Source: SYFY01 sp031385325
GTDB taxonomy: Bacteria > Pseudomonadota > Gammaproteobacteria > Pseudomonadales > Azotimanducaceae
Reading direction: 5' to 3'
Assembly (NCBI GenBank): GCA_031385325.1
Contig: JANNBJ010000212.1
Span: 1 to 36,926 of the forward strand
Length of the DNA: 36,926 nt
Under the pieces are notes generated by a model, which saw only the letters and a program-made list of their open reading frames with translations, had not been told where the DNA came from and searched no databases. Shown here piece by piece: positions 33,764 through 36,926 of the stretch (the stretch's first letter is position 1; each line of letters opens with the position of its first letter). Made by a program: the position numbers and the translations under genes.

Positions 33764-34924
33764 TTGCCAAAACTGATGCGTGATATCTCGCTGTCCGGGC
33801 AACGCGTGCTGATACGTGAAGACCTCAATGTCCCGGTGAAGAATGGCAAAGTCGTAAGCGATGCGCGGATTCTTGCAGCGTTGCCGACCATTGCGCAGGC
33901 GGTCGCGGCAAATGCCCGGGTCGTGGTGATGTCGCATCTGGGACGTCCTAAAGAAGGCCTGTTTGAAGCTGAATTTTCCCTCGCGCCGGTCGCACATCGA
34001 TTGTCGGAGCTGCTGGGTGTTGCCGTGCCGCTGCTGTCCTCTCTTGCGGACATACAAACAGTGCAGCCAGGCAAGGTTGCACTGCTCGAAAACGTGCGTT
34101 TCCTTGTCGGTGAAGACAAGAACTCGGACGTGCTTGCCAGGCAGATGGCGGATTCGTGTGACGTCTATGTAATGGATGCGTTTGCGACGGCGCATCGTGC
34201 ACAGTGCTCGACACACGGTATTGCCAAGTTTGCCAAAATCGCCTGCGCTGGACCTTTGCTTGCAGCAGAACTGGAGGCGTTGGGAAAGGCGCTGTTGGCA
34301 CCGGCTCATCCCATGGTTGCGCTGGTTGGCGGATCGAAGGTTTCGACCAAGCTCGAAGTACTCCAGTCCCTGGCGACGATTGCTGACAGCATCATGGTTG
34401 GCGGTGGTATTGCGAATACGTTCATTGCCGCCGCCGGCTACAACGTCGGCCTATCGTTGTACGAACCAGATCTCCTGGAAATGGCAAAACAGATCGCCAC
34501 CAAGGTGAAAATACCGCTGCCGGAAGATGTGGTGGTCGCCAAAGAAGTTTCGCCGTCCGCGATTGCGGAAGTAAAAGCCCTCAAGGATGTGGCCGCTGAT
34601 GACCGCATTCTGGATATCGGCCCGAAAGCCGCCCGCGCCTGGGCAGAAGCTCTCGCCGACTCGAAGACGATTCTCTGGAATGGTCCAGTCGGCGTCTTCG
34701 AGATGGATCAGTTTGGAGAAGGCACCAGAGTGCTCGCGGAGGCAATTGCAAGAAGCTCGGCTTTTTCAATCGCCGGTGGAGGCGACACTCTGGCTGCCAT
34801 CGACAAATATGCTGTCGCTGACGGCATATCCTATATTTCCACCGGTGGTGGTGCGTTCCTCGAGTTCGTCGAGGGTAAACCGCTACCGGCGGTGCAGATT
34901 CTGGAAGCTCGCGCGCAGTCGTGA
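33764..34924 (+). CDS. pgk: Phosphoglycerate kinase
   Basis: A 386-residue glycolytic kinase interconverting 1,3-bisphosphoglycerate and 3-phosphoglycerate. TTG at 33764 follows an ideal AGGAG (33752-33756, 7-nt spacing) and gives the family length; ATG at 33776 is the alternative. Motifs: RVLIREDLNVPVKNG, SHLGRPKEG, LLENVRFLVGEDKN, VMDAFATAHRAQCSTHG (often DAFGTAHR), GGSKVSTKLEVL and C-terminal WNGPVGVFEMDQFGEGT and AGGGDTLAAI. It lies between tkt and fba without the glyceraldehyde-3-phosphate dehydrogenase gene that often sits there. Confidence 0.96.
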   Translation: MPKLMRDISLSGQRVLIREDLNVPVKNGKVVSDARILAALPTIAQAVAANARVVVMSHLGRPKEGLFEAEFSLAPVAHRLSELLGVAVPLLSSLADIQTVQPGKVALLENVRFLVGEDKNSDVLARQMADSCDVYVMDAFATAHRAQCSTHGIAKFAKIACAGPLLAAELEALGKALLAPAHPMVALVGGSKVSTKLEVLQSLATIADSIMVGGGIANTFIAAAGYNVGLSLYEPDLLEMAKQIATKVKIPLPEDVVVAKEVSPSAIAEVKALKDVAADDRILDIGPKAARAWAEALADSKTILWNGPVGVFEMDQFGEGTRVLAEAIARSSAFSIAGGGDTLAAIDKYAVADGISYISTGGGAFLEFVEGKPLPAVQILEARAQS

Positions 34925-34927
34925 GCC

Positions 34928-34939
34928 GTTAACGTTAAC
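34928..34939. promoter_or_regulatory. 12-bp palindrome in the pgk-fba gap
   Basis: GTTAACGTTAAC is a perfect palindrome with a central CG, in the 45-nt gap before fba. LacI-family operators often have such a centre, but palindromes this short are expected by chance several times in a window of this size. Confidence 0.15.
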
Positions 34940-34969
34940 AAGCAATCACACAAGATCAGGTAGATAGCC

Positions 34970-36034
34970 ATGGCTTTGATCAGTATGCGACAGATGCTCG
35001 ACCACGCCGCCGAACACAACTACGGCGTGCCAGCGTTCAACGTCAACAACCTCGAACAGATGCGAGCCATCATGGAGGCGGCGCAGGAAACGAATTCTCC
35101 GGTGATTGTGCAGGCATCGGCCGGGGCGCGAAAATATGCCGGCCCCAATTTCCTGCGACACCTGATCCTGGCAGCGGTCGAAGAATTTCCCGATATCCCG
35201 GTAGTCATGCACCAGGACCACGGTGCGTCCCCGGCAGCCTGTCAGCGATCGATCCAGATGGGGTTTTCGTCGGTCATGATGGACGGCTCGTTGCTCGAGG
35301 ATCAGAAAACTCCAGCCGAATACAGCTACAACGTCGAAGTGACACGACGTGTTGTCGACATGGCACACGCCTGCGGCGTTTCGGTGGAAGGTGAACTCGG
35401 TTGCCTTGGATCACTGGAAACCGGTATTGCCGGTGAGGAAGATGGGGTAGGCGCGGTCGGGGTAATGAGCCACGACATGATGTTGACGGACCCTGAACAG
35501 GCGGCCGATTTTGTCAAGGCGACCAGGGTCGATGCGCTGGCTATTGCCATTGGCACTTCACACGGCGCGTACAAGTTCTCTCGCCCACCAACCGGCGACA
35601 TACTGGCGATTGAACAGATCAAGGCAATCCACAAGCGCGTGCCGAATACCCATCTCGTCATGCATGGCTCGTCTTCGGTTCCTCAGGATTTGTTGAAGAT
35701 GATCAACGAATACGGCGGCGAGATCCCGGAGACCTACGGCGTACCACTATCCGAAATCCAGGAAGGTATCCGGCACGGGGTTCGCAAAGTGAACATCGAT
35801 ACAGACCTGCGGTTGGCGGCGACTGCGGCTATTCGCAAGCACCTGTTTACGAACCGGAGCGAATTTGATCCGCGCAAGTACCTGACCGATAGCGTCAAGG
35901 CGATGAAAAAAATTGTGATCGAGCGATATGAAGCGTTTGGGACCGCCGGCCAGGCTTCCCGGATCAGACCGATATCACTGGAGTCAATGTTCTCGGCCTA
36001 CGCAAAAGGTAGCCTCGACCCCCTGGTGAACTGA
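34970..36034 (+). CDS. fba: Class II fructose-bisphosphate aldolase
   Basis: A 354-residue zinc-dependent aldolase of the class IIB (Calvin-cycle CbbA/Fba) type. It begins MALISMRQMLDHAAEHNYGV with PAFNVNNLEQ. The catalytic Asp83 and zinc ligand His84 are in VVMHQDHGAS; VEGELGCLGSLETG, AIAIGTSHGAYKF, LVMHGSSSVPQ and KVNIDTDLRLAATAAIRKHL complete the active site. Length is normal for this subclass (about 350). It follows pgk by 45 nt and is probably co-transcribed. Confidence 0.97.
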   Translation: MALISMRQMLDHAAEHNYGVPAFNVNNLEQMRAIMEAAQETNSPVIVQASAGARKYAGPNFLRHLILAAVEEFPDIPVVMHQDHGASPAACQRSIQMGFSSVMMDGSLLEDQKTPAEYSYNVEVTRRVVDMAHACGVSVEGELGCLGSLETGIAGEEDGVGAVGVMSHDMMLTDPEQAADFVKATRVDALAIAIGTSHGAYKFSRPPTGDILAIEQIKAIHKRVPNTHLVMHGSSSVPQDLLKMINEYGGEIPETYGVPLSEIQEGIRHGVRKVNIDTDLRLAATAAIRKHLFTNRSEFDPRKYLTDSVKAMKKIVIERYEAFGTAGQASRIRPISLESMFSAYAKGSLDPLVN

Positions 36035-36044
36035 CAGTTCTGCG

Positions 36045-36926
36045 TTGCGCGGAGAGGCAGAGTTCTCAGCGGCGCGATTGCGCGGGCAATTGCGTCCCTG
36101 GTCCATTCGCGATTCCTCACCGCCCCCCGAAGAACTTGACGCCTATCGTCGGTTCTACGGATTTTCAAGCGACGTCGATCATCGAATCGGCACTCTGGAG
36201 AGTGGCGGCCAGAGCATTGTCGTGCAGGCGTTCATCCCGGACCGCCCGGTCGCGACGGCGGTGGTCGTCCATGGATACTACGATCACGTTGGCCTGTTTG
36301 TTTACCTGATCGAACACCTGCTGTCCCGAAACGTTTCGGTGCTCAGTTGTGATCTTCCCGGCCACGGATTGTCGAGCGGCGATCGTGTCACCATCGACTC
36401 CTTTGATACCTACGTCGCGGTCGTGCGAGCAGTGATCACGCAGTCGATGTCCGAACCTTCTGCGCGGCTACCCAAACCGATGCATCTGCTTGGTCAGAGC
36501 ATGGGTGCCTCCATTGTCGTCGAGTACGTCGAACAGCACGGTCTGACCGACGTCGGATCGATGACATTGATTGCACCGCTGCTGCTGCCGCACCGATGGG
36601 CGCTGAATCGATGGGTATTCATGTTGGTCCGCCCGTTCGTGAAGTCTCGGCCGCGGGGCAAAACAAGCCCGACCGATCAGCCGGAATTTCAGGCGTTGCG
36701 AGCGGTTGATCCGCTACAGGCGCAAATATTGCCAGTGCAATGGGTGACGGCGATGGTGGCGTGGGAAAAGCGGTTCGAGCGATACCCCGTCCGTCCTGAT
36801 ATTCGGCCGTTCATCGTTCAAGGGACAGGGGATCACGTCGTCTCCTGGCGTTATAACCTGCAGGTCCTGCGCCGCCGCTATCAACCGGTGGTCCTGGAGT
36901 TACCGCAAGCCACCCATCATCTTGTC
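36045..36926 (+). CDS. Alpha/beta-fold hydrolase (lysophospholipase/serine aminopeptidase S33 type), 3' partial
   Basis: An open frame runs from inside the fba end to the right edge. It has TAVVVHGYYDHVGLFVYLIE, then SCDLPGHGLSSG, the nucleophile elbow HLLGQSMGAS, the acid region VQGTGDHVVSW and the histidine region ATHHLV, the order of a serine hydrolase. N-terminal DAYRRFYGF and IGTLESGGQSIVVQ resemble an unnamed Pseudomonas family; the substrate is unknown. There is no in-frame ATG before 36447, which is too late, so the start must be a TTG (36045, 36078 or 36090) or GTG. I use 36045 but none has a convincing ribosome site. Confidence 0.8.
   Translation, partial: MRGEAEFSAARLRGQLRPWSIRDSSPPPEELDAYRRFYGFSSDVDHRIGTLESGGQSIVVQAFIPDRPVATAVVVHGYYDHVGLFVYLIEHLLSRNVSVLSCDLPGHGLSSGDRVTIDSFDTYVAVVRAVITQSMSEPSARLPKPMHLLGQSMGASIVVEYVEQHGLTDVGSMTLIAPLLLPHRWALNRWVFMLVRPFVKSRPRGKTSPTDQPEFQALRAVDPLQAQILPVQWVTAMVAWEKRFERYPVRPDIRPFIVQGTGDHVVSWRYNLQVLRRRYQPVVLELPQATHHLV

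Noticed and set aside
34928..34939. The GTTAACGTTAAC palindrome as a sugar-catabolite operator for fba
   Set aside because: A 12-bp palindrome is expected several times by chance in a window of this size, and no second copy was noticed near tkt or pgk.
1..36926. Mobile elements, CRISPR arrays, defence islands or biosynthetic clusters
   Set aside because: Nearly every base is assigned to conserved chromosomal genes; no transposase, integrase, repeat array or foreign-composition block was seen apart from the left-edge fragment.

Overview
The window is an ordinary-looking chromosomal segment of a gammaproteobacterium. The gene order is a compressed version of blocks I know from Pseudomonas: radC-rpmBG, mutM, coaD, rsmD/ftsY, ftsEX-rpoH, the hemW-rdgB-metWX-yggT-proC-yggS operon next to pilTU, ruvX-yqgE-tonB-gshB next to the pilGHIJ-chp cluster, and rsmE, metF-metK, tkt-pgk-fba. 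The proteins clearly match those families, but the type IV pilus chemoreceptor, the chp gene set, the heat-shock control and the many TTG/GTG starts differ from Pseudomonas. A lineage outside Pseudomonas that carries HrcA is likely; I cannot name it. There are no mobile elements, CRISPR arrays, rRNAs or complete tRNAs. No stretch above 300 bases lacks a gene.

Layout. 1-926: the C-terminal half of RadC, fused in frame to what looks like a foreign sugar-isomerase tail at the left edge, then rpmB-rpmG behind a good sigma70 promoter. 967-4380: mutM, a small exported or membrane protein, coaD and rsmD on the minus strand, and divergent ftsY. 4549-8213: ftsE-ftsX, then rpoH behind a near-perfect CIRCE element, then a DUF423 membrane protein and trmB. 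8249-14201: an eight-gene minus-strand operon (yggS, proC, yggT, metX, metW, DUF4426, rdgB, hemW) in which six of seven junctions are stop/start overlaps. 14388-16567: the pilus retraction ATPases pilT and pilU. 16579-19386: minus-strand gshB, tonB, yqgE, ruvX. 19566-28735: the Chp chemosensory system pilG, pilH, pilI, pilJ, chpA and a chpC-like gene, without pilK or chpB. 28756-31529: minus-strand metK, metF, rsmE. 31702-36034: tkt, pgk, fba. 36045 to the right edge: an alpha/beta hydrolase that runs off the window.

Functional themes. Methionine and SAM genes occur in two places (metXW and metK-metF). Twitching motility genes dominate: PilT and PilU pull the pilus, and the Chp two-component system would control them. 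That system looks simplified, because PilJ has lost its periplasmic sensing domain and the adaptation enzymes are missing. The best regulatory signal is the HrcA operator (CIRCE) upstream of rpoH, which would put the heat-shock sigma factor under the HrcA repressor. All four convergent gene junctions carry a perfect short inverted repeat without a T-tract.
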